A stretch of DNA of 64,000 nucleotides from Larimichthys crocea. Its lineage: Eukaryota; Chordata; Actinopteri; Sciaenidae. This document shows, piece after piece, positions 1-26,738 of the stretch (the first letter of the stretch is position 1; every line of letters begins with the position of its first letter). The stretch is from positions 13,507,760-13,571,759 of the forward strand of contig NC_040027.1 of the NCBI RefSeq assembly GCF_000972845.2. Direction: 5' to 3'. A program made the translations under genes and the position numbers. The notes below the pieces were generated by a model, which worked only from the letters and a program-made list of their open reading frames with translations, ran no database searches and was not told where the DNA came from.

Positions 1-5932
<5,932 letters not shown>

Positions 5933-7249
5933 GTTTGCAGACCGGCAGGATTAAAACAAACAAACACACACACACAATGAAGTTACTAATGCGCGGACAT
6001 GTTCAACTTCACTTCCTTGTTTGGTCACGTGATGCAGGGGAAGAAAAAGGCGCGTCACGGAGCGGCTGTTATAAAATTATAAAACTATAAAACTATAAAA
6101 ACTTTTCATAGAAATAAAGATCAACAAAGATAAACAAATGAAACCCATTTAAATGTATATATAATATTGATAAAATAGTAAAAAGTATTATAAAATATAT
6201 CGATAGCCAAAAAACATAAATAGACAGATTCAAATATATAAACAGAAACATTTATAAATATATTTCAAGTAAAAGCCAGATTTTAAAAAAAAGTCTTGTT
6301 GAGTTTGTCCAATTAAATAAATTGTCTGGATTTATTTTTTGTTTGTTTTGTTTTATTTTATAGAAGGTTATTATGGCATTTTACTTTTATTTCACCAAGC
6401 TCTCACCAACGACTAAAAGTCAGTCCCAGATTTACTCTTGTCTCACTTGCTCCTTTTCTCTTCTTAGCTTCCTCTATCAACGTTCATTTTGCTCCTCTTC
6501 ACCTCTGTCATTTTGTCCCTAGAGCCTGGTTACATTGCCAGCTTGCCCAGCTCCTGTTCTGGCACGACACTGACTCTGCTCCCTGTTGGCCTGTAAACCT
6601 CCTCTTGTTCCTGGTGGTCCAAAACACCTGTGGTACAAACACTAACACTAAACACACCCCTGACCTGATTATATGTCAGTGGAGCATCAAAATGATTTCA
6701 ATTAAAGTTATTTTATGGTTAAAAAAATATCTCTTTAATTCATGAACGCCTATTTGGCTTTCAGCGGAGTTGTGTCATAAACTTCTTTTTTTTTTTTTTA
6801 TTACTGTGGGTACTGCCTCTCATACATCACAGTGTGGGTGTGTGTGACCTAAGAAGTCAAACAGGTTTGACCAATCTTGTTTAATATGGCTCCCAACAGG
6901 AGGTAAGCCGATGCCACCTCAGAGCTTTGAACTTGTTCACTTATTTCTGCGTGTGTAGCAAAATATTCGGCGGTACTGTTGATCATTTAAACCAGAAAAG
7001 ACGAGACAGAGACAGAAAGGAAGCAGGTATGCCACAACAAGCCGCGACATGACCGACGTTCATGACTTCATTTGGTGAGGAAAGGTGTGTGTGTGTGACT
7101 GAGCGTTGTGAAAGAGACAGAGGCGTCATGGTACAAAGGCATGTGAGTTAGTAATGGACTTATCTTTGTTAAAGAAGATTTTATTTTTGGATTTTTTATT
7201 TTTTTATTTTTGCGTCTTGCGTGCGCAAAAGTGTCCTTCTCCTGGGGCG
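5933..7249. other. Divergent intergenic region between CHD1L and ICOSLG
   Basis: About 1.3 kb between the oppositely transcribed CHD1L and ICOSLG starts, so both promoters should lie here. I see no clear TATA box. Near 6015-6065 the sequence is GC-richer (with CACGTGAT), consistent with a CHD1L promoter edge. 6370-6670 is a dispersed repeat in reverse orientation (separate entry). The rest is AT-rich without a recognisable gene. Confidence 0.5.
6486..6660 (-). repeat. Dispersed repeat, inverted relative to copies near 51.5 kb and 58.5 kb
   Basis: Reverse-complemented, this stretch matches 51400-51570 and 58370-58520: shared blocks include 'accacgggtgttttggacc', 'gtggaggtttacaggcc' and 'gggcaatgtaacc'. 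A shorter relative lies at 13380-13520. It has no coding frame; the family name is not known to me. Confidence 0.7.
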
Positions 7250-9565
7250 ATGCCGGTGGCGCTGTGGCGCGCAGGACTGCTGCTCTGCTTCCTCAGTTTC
7301 TGCGCCGGTCTGGGTGAGATGACTCCCTGTCTGATCATGCATGTTACACACACACACACAAAGATATCCATCCACCTCTAACTCACTGATGTTGTTTCAC
7401 TTCTTTGTCTCCAGAGGAAGAGTGCGTCCTTGGTGTACTTGGACGGCCGGTCATCCTGCCCTGCTTGTACCCTAAATTATTAAGCTTTGTGAATTTTACC
7501 ATTGAGTGGAGGAGAGGCGATGAAGTGGTGCTCAGATCAGTGTGGGAGCTGAATAAAAAAGTGGAGGAGCTGAGCGTTAACAGCGCCACAATCTCATCTG
7601 ATGCCGCAATGACTGGAAACTTCTCTCTGGAGATGCCCACAGTTGATCTTCAAGAGTACAAAATGAATTACAGTCTGTTCATCATTTCAGAGGAGGACCA
7701 CAAAGCTGCGCTGTGCACAGCGTGCCTCATGTTAGCAGGTCAGTGTCAAACACACAGGAAGTAACCAGATTATTTAAAGGAACTAACTACCTGTCTCTGA
7801 TGGATGTTTGCAGCCAGTTTCAGCTCCCCGCTGCTGCAGAGGGAAGAAGCAGCTCATGGAGGTGAGACGGCCTTCCTCTGTCACTCCACTGGTGGTTTTC
7901 CTGAACCGGCCGTCCACTGGCTCATCAACCACACCGAGGAACCTCCAGAAGGCTCGGTGAGAACCCAGGCAGCATCACTTCCAGACTCCCATCTGTACAA
8001 CATCACCAGCCACCTGATGGTCAACATTTCCAAAGACTCCATCGTGTCGTGCACCATCGAGAACCTGCCCATGAACGAAACCATGACATCCACAAGCTGT
8101 GAGTGATCCATCGTTCAGTTATCATAAGCTTACACCTGTAGGTCACTACCTGTCCCTTAATTCTTTGGTTCTTGTTGGTGCTAAGATGGAACACAGGGCA
8201 GCCCGGTGGCGGGTCGAGCATCAGAGGCCATGTGGATCTTCAGCACGGCTCTCAGTGCGGTGGTTGGCGTCATGGTGGTGGCAGGAGTCGCGTACCAGAT
8301 TCACCTGGACAGGATAAGTAAGAGGAAGAAGAAAGAATTCCAAGCGTCCACCAGAGGTAAGGTGGTGACACCTCACAACTGCTGTTAGATTCAGATAAAA
8401 ACACTTCACAGAGGCCACTTTTCTAAAGTCTGTGAAGGTTCTCAGTCGTCCAGGTCATCTTTCTTTAAGAAGACTTAAATCGGGGGCAGCTGGACTTGGT
8501 TGTAGATCCATGAAGATGTTTCACCTCTTGTCCGAGAGGCTTGTTCAGTTACGTCTGAAAGTCTCACCCAGAAGCATCTAAGCCATTGATTTCTTTATGT
8601 GTCCTAAAATCCTGTCAGACAGCAGCGAAATTCACTTGTTACAGCAGCTTGTATACACGAGGTTGATAAGAAATTACTTCATAAATAAGAAATATAGACG
8701 AAAGTCATGAGGTCATGCTGGTGTTAAAGAGTCTGACAGCTGTTGGAATGTAGGACCTGTGGTAGATCTTCTTCTTACATGGTGGAAGAAGCAGTCTGTT
8801 GCTGAAGGAGCTGTTTAAGGTCGTAAAATAAAGCAGATGCCACCGTAGAAAGGTTTTAACAGAGTTCTGCACACTCCAAAGGAATTCAATCTCCTCGGCA
8901 AGTGGAGACGACTTTGACCCTTCATGAACAGGATGTCTGTGTCCAACATTTCACAAGAGTTAGATTGTATTAGTATTAATATTTCCCATCCTTAAACCTG
9001 CTTTAAGAGGGAAGATTTTGTCTTATCTCAGGGTAGATTTACAATCATGCTATCTGAAACACAATCTATACAAGCCATATGAAACGAGATGAAAGGTTAA
9101 GTCCTCCCCAGCCTGTATTCAACTCCAGCCTATGGTTCTTTTGCTGCCTTTCTCCTTCCCTGCTCTCCTCTGTCTTCAGCTGTTGTGTTATGTGTATATA
9201 TATATATGTTCACGGAGATGNNNNNNNNNNTATATATACATATATATATATATATATATAGTTCCTAACATGATGTGAATCAGGTTTGTGTATAACTAAG
9301 ACTTGATCTGTTGATCCTGACCCTGAGAAGCCACGAGCCAGTCAGACTCATAAATAATGTTAATGACCCTAAATAACCCGCTTTCTTGCTAATGTAGAGG
9401 GATGTTTATTAAACATTTACTCATTTTAAACTTGTATAAACAGGTTGAAATCATGTTTGCTCTTATTGAAATGATTGTTTGCTGTCTTCAGGATACAAGA
9501 GGAGATATCCAAACACGGAGGAGTCAGAGGCGATCACAACGCAGTCGATGGAGACTGACGTGTAA
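7250..9565 (+). CDS. ICOSLG: ICOS ligand-like B7 family membrane protein, 5 exons
   Basis: A type I membrane protein of 305 residues, probably the ICOS ligand that co-stimulates T cells. Exons: 7250-7313 (signal peptide, ALWRAGLLLCFLSFCAGLG), 7415-7738 (IgV domain with paired Cys, LPCLYP...ALCTAC), 7814-8098 (IgC domain, AFLCHSTGGFPEPAVHWLIN...SCTIENL), 8186-8356 (transmembrane STALSAVVGVMVVAGVAY followed by KRKKK stop-transfer), 9492-9565 (short cytoplasmic tail ending METDV). Phases agree at every junction (918 nt). The IgC motif GFPEPAVHWLIN and the SIVSCTIENL block resemble human ICOSLG more than CD80/CD86 or CD276. Several N-x-S/T sequons are present. I start at 7250 because it directly opens a signal peptide; an in-frame ATG at 7154 would add 32 residues. 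Another B7 paralogue remains possible. Confidence 0.85.
8600..8900. repeat. LINE-like 3' tail fragment in ICOSLG intron 4
   Basis: Contains 'gaaattcacttgttacagca' followed by 'gaggttgataagaaatt' and 'gctgttgctgaaggagctg'-type sequence that recurs in many fish non-LTR elements. The first block also appears near 49190, 50625 and 57630 in this window. No open frame. Confidence 0.5.
9221..9230. other. Assembly gap (10 N) inside a TA repeat, ICOSLG intron 4
   Basis: Ten N flanked by (TA)n on both sides (9193-9260). The true repeat length is unknown. Unlike the other two gaps, no duplicated flank is visible here. Confidence 0.99.
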
Positions 9566-9741
9566 AAACTGCTAAATTTCCACTTTTGTTGACTTGAGAC
9601 AAGCCGAGCACTGATTTGTAAATATGTATTTGTTGTGACCACTTCAATATTCAACATACTGTACAGTTACCGTAACATGTGACCTGTATGTTGTATATAC
9701 TTGACTTCTGTTTGTCACAGGGTAGAATTGTTTTAAGCTTT

Positions 9742-9747
9742 AATAAA
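9742..9747 (+). terminator. ICOSLG polyadenylation signal AATAAA
   Basis: A canonical AATAAA 177 nt after the ICOSLG stop codon. The nearest reverse-strand signal for NIT2 lies about 30 bp further on, so the two transcripts end almost on top of each other. Confidence 0.8.
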
Positions 9748-9776
9748 GATGTCCGAACCCATTCATGACGATGTTT

Positions 9777-9783
9777 TTTATTT
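9777..9783 (-). terminator. Probable NIT2 polyadenylation signal (reverse strand)
   Basis: TTTATT on the plus strand reads AATAAA on the minus strand, about 380 nt after the NIT2 stop. A second TTTATT occurs at about 9788-9793. Which one is used cannot be told from sequence alone. Confidence 0.55.
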
Positions 9784-10159
9784 CAATTTATTACTGTAAA
9801 TCTGTTCATGATTTTCATCATGGCAGAAAATATGACAATAAGATGTAACAGATTAAAGGATGTAGATCATCATATTTAAGAGGCTGTAGCCAGAAAATGT
9901 TGATTTTCTATTTTAATAAATGATGTAAAAAATAGATTTTCTATTGATCAGCTACTTAATTTCAGCAGCGGATATACACAAAATAAAATCACAGTTTGAT
10001 CCTGAAGAAGTGCGCAGTGTTGTGGTTGCCCAAACATGTTGGCATCTCTTGTTTCCACACGAATTAAGTCCTGTGCTTCAGGGAGAAGACGACTCAGAGG
10101 AGCAGTGATCTGCTGCACAGTTTGTGTTTCACACTTTCTCTCTCTCAGAGTCTCAGCGC

Positions 10160-13100
10160 TCAGCTCGACCCTTTCTGCGTAGACGTCACTGCGTAGATGT
10201 CGTTGCGACGCTGAGCTGTGATCGGGATCTGCTGCCGGATGTCGGCTAAGTACTGCAGGTCTGGGAACAGGTCACGTGAGGACACAGAGAGGTTCAACAC
10301 ACAAAGAATGACAACACCTTTGCAGGCCCTTAGACCTATAGTTACAACCCCCTGATCAACACTGTCTGCAGAAACTTGTCACTCACCGATATCGGCATAA
10401 ATTACAGCCTCCTCTGGTCCGGCCTTTGAGATGACTTCTCCCCTGCAAACACAGATCGCAACAATCACAAATCTGCAACATTTAACACCTGAAAGCCTTC
10501 AGACAGACAGCTGGTCAATACTGGAAAACAAAATATGACATATATGACTCAATGTGACACCAATACCCAAGAAGAAACACCACAGTAGTTGGAGTAGTCC
10601 CGATTTATGCTACCTATCCTTGAATGCAGTTAACCTGAGTGTAGCAGCTGTAATATTGTTGGTGAACAGACAACAGGTCTAACTGGATTTACAGCTGCCT
10701 CCTCTCGTAAATAAAGTCTTTGACTGGTCAGGTAAAGTAAACAGTTTGTGACCACAGACGCAGTGTGTTCCTGCTGATCCCTACTGTTCTGGATGTGACT
10801 GTTTGTTTGTTTATTACTGTAAATATGTTCAAGAAGACGTTCATCAAGAAAAATAAACTGACTGAGTGTTCAGCTGGTTTGTCAGACGGTAATCTGAGCG
10901 GCATTTAGATTAGTGGTTGCCAAACTTTGGATCCTTTTTTATTATCACTGAGTAAACTGATGTCCTTATGACATATTTTATGGACGTTATGTTGCATAGG
11001 AATAACTGCACAGTACAACTTTTTATACAATTCTGTCTGTGCTTTCTTTTGATTTAAACAGTCTTAATGGGCTTCTTTTCAATTTTTAATTTTATTCTCC
11101 CCGACGTATGACGTTTAACTGTGTGCAGGATGAGGTTGTTCATCAGAGAATGAAGGCTCTTTCAGAACTTAGTTTTCTACATATAAATTTATCAAAAGTT
11201 TGCTCTGTCACATTTAACAGTCGTCCAGAGGCAACATGTTCTTACTGTACCATGGGTTAACAACAGTGCTGTGACCCCAGGCGACGTATGAAGCAGTTTC
11301 ATCTCTGGCAGGAGACGCTGTGGCCACGTACACTTGGTTATCGAGCGCCCTGCGAAGGAGACAACCACATGATGTATGTCAAATTATAAATGCGTATACA
11401 TCCATGCACTGCAATTTTAAAGGTTTTATTCAAGTCTGCAGTTTAGAGCAGATCAGTTTCATTTAGGATGAATCCAAAAGGAATATAAATGCAACATTTT
11501 ACAGCAGATTTATGATATATTGGTCAAACTTTAAACAACTTTCTGTTCCTCTTTCTCCCACCAAGCCAACCGACTCATATCACATGATTTAAGATGTTTT
11601 CATGTTTCAGTTTCCAAAATGTCTCAGTCTGACCTCCCTCTCTGCAGAAGCTCCCAGTGGGCTGGACCAGTCGTCATGTTGAAGGCTCCGGGGTAAACCA
11701 GCAGCTGACAGCCTGAGTGCAAAGAGAACAACCTGATCAACTGTCCTGCACATCCTCAAAAACAACTGATGCCACTTAAACAATCTCATCAGCCACCGAC
11801 CTTTCCTGCTGTAGAGCTGCGCGAGCTCGGCAAACCTCATGTCGTAGCAGATCCCCACGCCGACTTTACAGAACGCTGTGAGAGGAATTACAAAGAGGAC
11901 GCTTTAAATGATCGTCCAGCTGCAGGGAAGACGAAGAAGAAGAAGACAGGAGTCGGAGACTTACGTGTCTCAAACACTGACAAACTGCTGCCCGGGCTCA
12001 GCGTCTCAGACTCCTGGAATCGGATTTTCCCGGGAACGTCGATGTCAAAGAGGTGAATCTTGAAGGGAAACGGTGAAAGATGAAGAGAGAGGTGGCAAAT
12101 GTCCTGCTATAACTTCAATAAACAGCTGTAATTCATGCACACATACCTTCCTGTGTTTCAGAATCATTTGTCCATCGGGCCCAAACACTGTACAGCTGTT
12201 ATACAACTTGCCACCGTCCTCTTCAGGGATGGATCCTGGAGAACAAGACGTGTCACTGTTCAGATTTTTCCTAAAGTTTACATCAGTTCCTGAATGTCCC
12301 AAAAACGCTTTAGCACCAAGTTGGCCAGGGTGTACCCCGCCTCTCGCCCAGTCTCAGCTGGGATAAGCTCAAGTCCCTCACGACCCTGATGAGGATATTG
12401 CAGAGAGTTCTCGTCTTTGAGCCATAAAATCCTGTTCAAGACACCCATCCGCATTGGCATCAACCGAAAACATAACAGGTGAATCTAACTAGCTGACAGG
12501 TAAGAAACAATTTGTAATGAGGGTGAGAGGAGGAACTGTACGCCTCTGAAGAACTTTGACATGTCTTGACAGGAAAAGCACAGGTGCAGTTATAACATCA
12601 CTGATGTCTGCATAACATTTAGGTGTGTTGGAGGAAGAAAAAGCGACATGCCAGTATCACCAGTTGCCGCTCCCGTTGTTTTAAAGCTGTTACAGCCAGA
12701 GAAGATAAAGTGAGAGTGACTCCCTTCAATAAAAACAATATTTTACATGGCTTAACTGATATCATTTATTAACTCTGTTAGACTTTAACTCAGTGGCACC
12801 AATACCAAAACCTACAGTACTGATGTCCAAGATGTAGAGTGAATGAAAAATAAATAAAACAAGAGTAAGAGAAGTGAAACCTCTTTACTTCTGCTCTCGT
12901 TTTTAGTCTGTTCTAGCATTTAAATAATAAATTAAGGACGTTGATTATCATGGAAGAGTAAACATTCAGATTACAGTGGAGGAAAATACTTACAGTACTC
13001 GATAGACCGTGTATTATGTACAGTACATCAGTCACAGAAGCTTCCTTACCTCCCACTAGATACACCTTATTCTCCTTCGCTGCCTCCGACAGCATCTGTG

Positions 13101-14121
13101 AGGACTCTCCTGGGATCCTCTCAGCATATGACGGGAAGAAGCTAGTTCCATACGGAGAATTGAAGCATTCCTGTGTTGATAAAAGGTGAGAAAGAGAGAG
13201 AGAGAGAATTCAGTAAAAGGAGATGTGACTGCATCTTCAACCAATACCGTGCCTGACTAGGCATAACCCTGTGTGAGTCCCCCGGCAGTCTAGTCCTATG
13301 GCAGCATAACTAAGGGATGACCTGAGCCAGTCCTAACTATAACCTCTATTAAAAAAGGAAAGTCTTAAGTCTACTCTTAAAGCTGGTGTCGTGCTAGAAC
13401 CGGAGCCGGGTGAGCTGGCAATGTAAACCGGGCTCAGCAGCTTCTGTGGACATAATGACATAATGACAGAGGAGAAAGGCAGAGGGCTTCTCGCTGTTGG
13501 ACTTGTCAGTAAAAAAACAAACAAACAAACAAAAACGTGTTAACTGGTGACCATTAGCCGAATTCAGCCGTCGTTGTCATAGTTACAGAAAGAGAAGTCA
13601 TCGTAGCAAACAAGACACAAACCAGGTAGTTTTTTTTTTTTTTTGGTATTGTTTCCTTTTACTGTTATTGATTGTATTGTTTATAAATAATAATAATATT
13701 AATAAAAAAACTATCTTTCTCTTTACAACGGCTGCCGTAACTATGACAACCTGACATTCGGTTGACGGTCACTAGTTAACACGGTCGCTCGTTTCACCGA
13801 AACACCGGCCCCACATCAGGGAGCCTCCTCACCGGCAGCAGCACCACTTGGCCGCCCTGTCCCGCAGCCTCCTTCACCAGCCTCCGGGCTCTGCTCAGGT
13901 TCTCCGCCTTGACGCTGGTCACCTGCAGCTGGACCACAGCCAGACGAAACTCTGAGGAGACAAGAGACGGTCACTGTGTTTGAAGTACACCCAGAGGAGG
14001 CTTTGACGAGCTGCAGCCGATGTATTAATAATACATGAGTAATAATATTCACTCAGGTAGCTTCTGCTTCAGTGAAATAAACTTTGCACTTACTGGACAT
14101 CGCTTTAGCTAAAGTGGACAT
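10160..14121 (-). CDS. NIT2: NIT2 omega-amidase (nitrilase superfamily), 10 exons
   Basis: Omega-amidase hydrolyses alpha-ketoglutaramate and alpha-ketosuccinamate to 2-oxoacids and ammonia. Exons: 14094-14121, 13833-13951, 13050-13170, 12147-12235, 11965-12058, 11801-11875, 11634-11712, 11251-11349, 10387-10442, 10160-10260 (861 nt, phases consistent, 286 residues). The nitrilase triad is seen as Glu in PECFNSPYG, Lys in KHRKIHLFD and Cys in [22 protein letters not shown] and [10 protein letters not shown] are also NIT2-like. The first ATG gives an extra MSTLAKA ahead of a second in-frame ATG (14098-14100); the second start yields [12 protein letters not shown], matching human MTSFRLALIQLQ, and a 279-residue protein close to human 276, so I favour it. 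NIT1 is less likely given these matches. Confidence 0.95.
12303..12470 (-). repeat. LINE RT-end relic in NIT2 intron 3
   Basis: Contains 'gagcttatcccagctgagac'-type sequence on the minus strand and an internal '...tggctcaaagacg' stretch. This is the phrase common in many fish interspersed repeats. Partial and non-coding; the family is not assigned. Confidence 0.35.
13185..13271 (+). repeat. Dispersed repeat, inverted relative to 25396-25495
   Basis: An (AG)n tract followed by 'aggagatgtgactgc' and 'accgtgcctgactaggcata'. The reverse complement occurs at 25396-25495 with the same order of blocks, including the (CT)n tract. Confidence 0.75.
13272..13525 (+). repeat. Fish interspersed repeat chain in NIT2 intron 2
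   Basis: Contains 'tatggcagcataactaaggg' and 'cctgagccagtcctaactat', phrases of a very common fish repeat, followed by a relative of the family at 51400-51660 (shared 'gagctggcaatgtaa' and 'ttggacttgtcagtaa'). Confidence 0.6.
13530..13797. mobile_element. Second foldback/MITE-like element, NIT2 intron 2
   Basis: Left end 'gtgttaactggtgaccatta' and right end 'ttgacggtcactagttaaca' are inverted and match the ends of 5478-5793 (GTGTTAACTGGYGACCRTTAGC). The outermost left end is replaced by (AAAC)n. It lies 36 bp from NIT2 exon 2. Confidence 0.7.
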
Positions 14122-17004
14122 GAATGCAGAGGTTTGTTTGTTTGGGTTCACAGTCCACAGCTGACACGTGGGTCATGTGATTCCGGGTGCCTTTCAAAAT
14201 AAGAGTCGTGGCTTTTGAATTAAAATCACTCTACGACACGTGCCAGAGTTTATGTAAAGTTAAGAACTTTTATTGTGAAATTTAAAGGAGAAGCGACGTC
14301 AGTAGGGAGGTGGGGTGTCTGCTGCCAATACAGTGTCAGTGTTCCCTGATTGGGTCACTCAATCAGCAGCTAATTATTGATCAAATAGTTAAAACATATA
14401 CATGATACTGGGAGGCTTTAGTTATTATAACCAGGCATTCATTATTATAATCTATTATTATTGTATATTTAAATAAAATCTGAATTAACAGTGAATATTT
14501 GGACATTTAATTCATTCTTGTTCTTATCTTAGACTTATTTTTAACATTGCCTTTAATGATAATAATACAATAACAATAATATAAAGCAAGCACGTCTGCC
14601 TCACACTGACAGTTACGTTCAATATTTGTGTTAATATAAAAAGAGTACTATGTTGTGATCCTGTCTCCGTAAAGGTTATAAAACAAATCTCAAATCTTTT
14701 TTTTCACTAACAAAAACACCAGTATGGTTACAGATTTATATTTATACAGGTTCATTGTATACTGTGGATGAAGGTGAACCGAGATGAACTGTAGGAGGGA
14801 TGAGGGATGGAAGGAAGGGGACGCAGGGTAAAGGTTAAGAGTCAAGGGGTTAAGGGATGAGAAAGAGATAAAGGGATAAAGGGTAGGTGGATGGAGGGAA
14901 GAAATCAGCACTGTAGATAGATGGAGGAGGTTGGAGATGGACCAACGTTGACTGGTGGTGAGAAGATAGGAGGATCTCTCTCTTCGTCATCCTACGAATT
15001 AGAGCATCAGTGAGAGACGTGAAAACCGAGTCAGGCTCTGCGGTGAGATTAGGTTCCTCTAATGTTCTTCTGCTAGATTTGTTTACAATAATCGAATCAG
15101 ACACCAGTGTGAAGCTTCCCCTTTCTCTCATACTGAAAATAATGTCTGAATGACAATGTACAAACACAGGTGCAGTTGAATAATCTCCATTTATTAAAAA
15201 CAGAAATGCTTAGAAAATAATAGCAGTACAGTAAGGTGCAAATTACACTTTCAGACATGTTGCATTTCAACTAGTGGTGACATCCTTTGCCAGTGATGTT
15301 GCAGAGTAATGTTAAGACTCCCCCGATCAAGGATGTTCCAGTCAATACTGAAGAAGATCACAAAATTACAATAACACAATGAGTGGATTACACAGGAATG
15401 CTTTCAAAGAGCGGAGTGAAGAAACATCGGATTCGTCTATAAGTCTTTAATTCAAGTTTTTGGTTTCCGTTGCCCGTATTTTTAGATGTGCCGCATGTTT
15501 TTAATTTTAGGAGACAAAAAGGGAGATGAACCCTCTCAGGAGCTGTCAGGGAGGTGTTGCATCACTTCAGAGACTCTCACACTTTAAACCCGAGGCTGCC
15601 TACACGACTAGACTTCAATGCAAAAATGAATAAGTAAGCGACAAACAAAGGTTTGAAACAGAGTTTAAGATTAGAGGAGAAGCAGCAATATACTGTGATA
15701 TGTTGCCACTGCTGGTGCCAATAATCACACATCACAGGCATGAGGCCGAAGGCAACAGTGGCAAGCAAACTGAAACTGCCTAGTTTCCACTAATACGATG
15801 GAGAAGATCTGAAAACATAGATAGATATATGATGACTTTTTTTTATTATTTTCTTTTTACAAATTATCTTTTCATTCCTCTCAGAGCTGCGCCTAAAAGT
15901 GCAAAGCGCAGTCCTCGTCACGGCGATCGTTTCTTTCCAAATATGTCGGAGTCAGCATGCCTTCCAGATGCCAACGCAATCAGCGATTTGTTTTATTATG
16001 AGGTTAATTGAAATAATTCACATACTGAAGAGGATGGAAAAAATACAGAGGTGCTCAGGCTCTTAATAACTACAATCACCATACCTCCTGTTTGTTGTAA
16101 TACTAACGTAGTCCAGAGGGGCTGTGAACAGTGCTTTCAGAGAGCTACATCACACTGCTAATGAGATGAGGTTAATTAATTATTATATGTAAAAGCAGAG
16201 AATAAATTATCTCTCGTAAACTCGAAAGAAAGAGGGGAGCCATTCAAAGTTTCACTGCATATTCTAACTATCAGGATATGCTTTTTCAAAAGGACATTGC
16301 AAAGGTCTGTGCAGCTTACACAATATATACATCAAATATTTATAAACTTCCTCAAATAAGTTTTATTATTTAAGGCTGCCTGCTGGAAAAGAAAAAGTTA
16401 TCAAAAACAGTTGCGGTAGGAAACCTGCCTCATGTGCCAGCACTGCTTTCTTTTCTTCAGTTTTTTTTTTTGTTTTGTTTTTTTTGGGATGTGCGTTTTA
16501 AAGTTTGAGCTGGCTGCCTCATGCTCGCTTCCTGACCAGAACTATGATTAAATCCACTGCCAACGCGTCTGAAAATTAAAGAGACATGACCGAGCTTCAG
16601 TACTGTGCACTGCAAAACAAATGAGTCAAAGAGGAACAGGTCAGTGAGTGCGCTACGTTAAGGCCAGAGGGAAGTTGCCAAAAGTGGAAATTGCACTGTA
16701 ATAATAAAGAAAAACATACAGTATAACCAATATTGTTTAAATTAGTGTAAGAGAATGGTTGGATGACTGCGGAGCACCTAAGTATTTCATCACACACAGC
16801 CTGTCCTACAGGCCTGCAGTCAGCAGTGTGTGCCCCCCCCCCCATCCCCATGTCCCAAACACAGACAACACAGGGCTTCACAGTCAACACTGCACTGGAT
16901 CTGTCCAAGGAGGGAGAGCGGGAGAAGGTTTCACTCTTGGCAGACAGAGACTCTTCTTACGCTTTGTGTCACGGCTGGCCGTCATGAGCCCGTCGTCTCC
17001 CTTT
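14122..17004. other. NIT2 upstream region and TBC1D23 3' UTR
   Basis: No coding exon was found. The right part should be TBC1D23 3' UTR: reverse-strand AATAAA (TTTATT) occurs near 15190 and the sequence is AU-rich. NIT2 promoter sequence should lie just right of 14121 (TGACACGTGGGTCATGTGAT at 14162-14181 contains a CACGTG E-box). 14690-14960 is a purine-rich low-complexity stretch. Confidence 0.5.
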
Positions 17005-26738
<9,734 letters not shown>

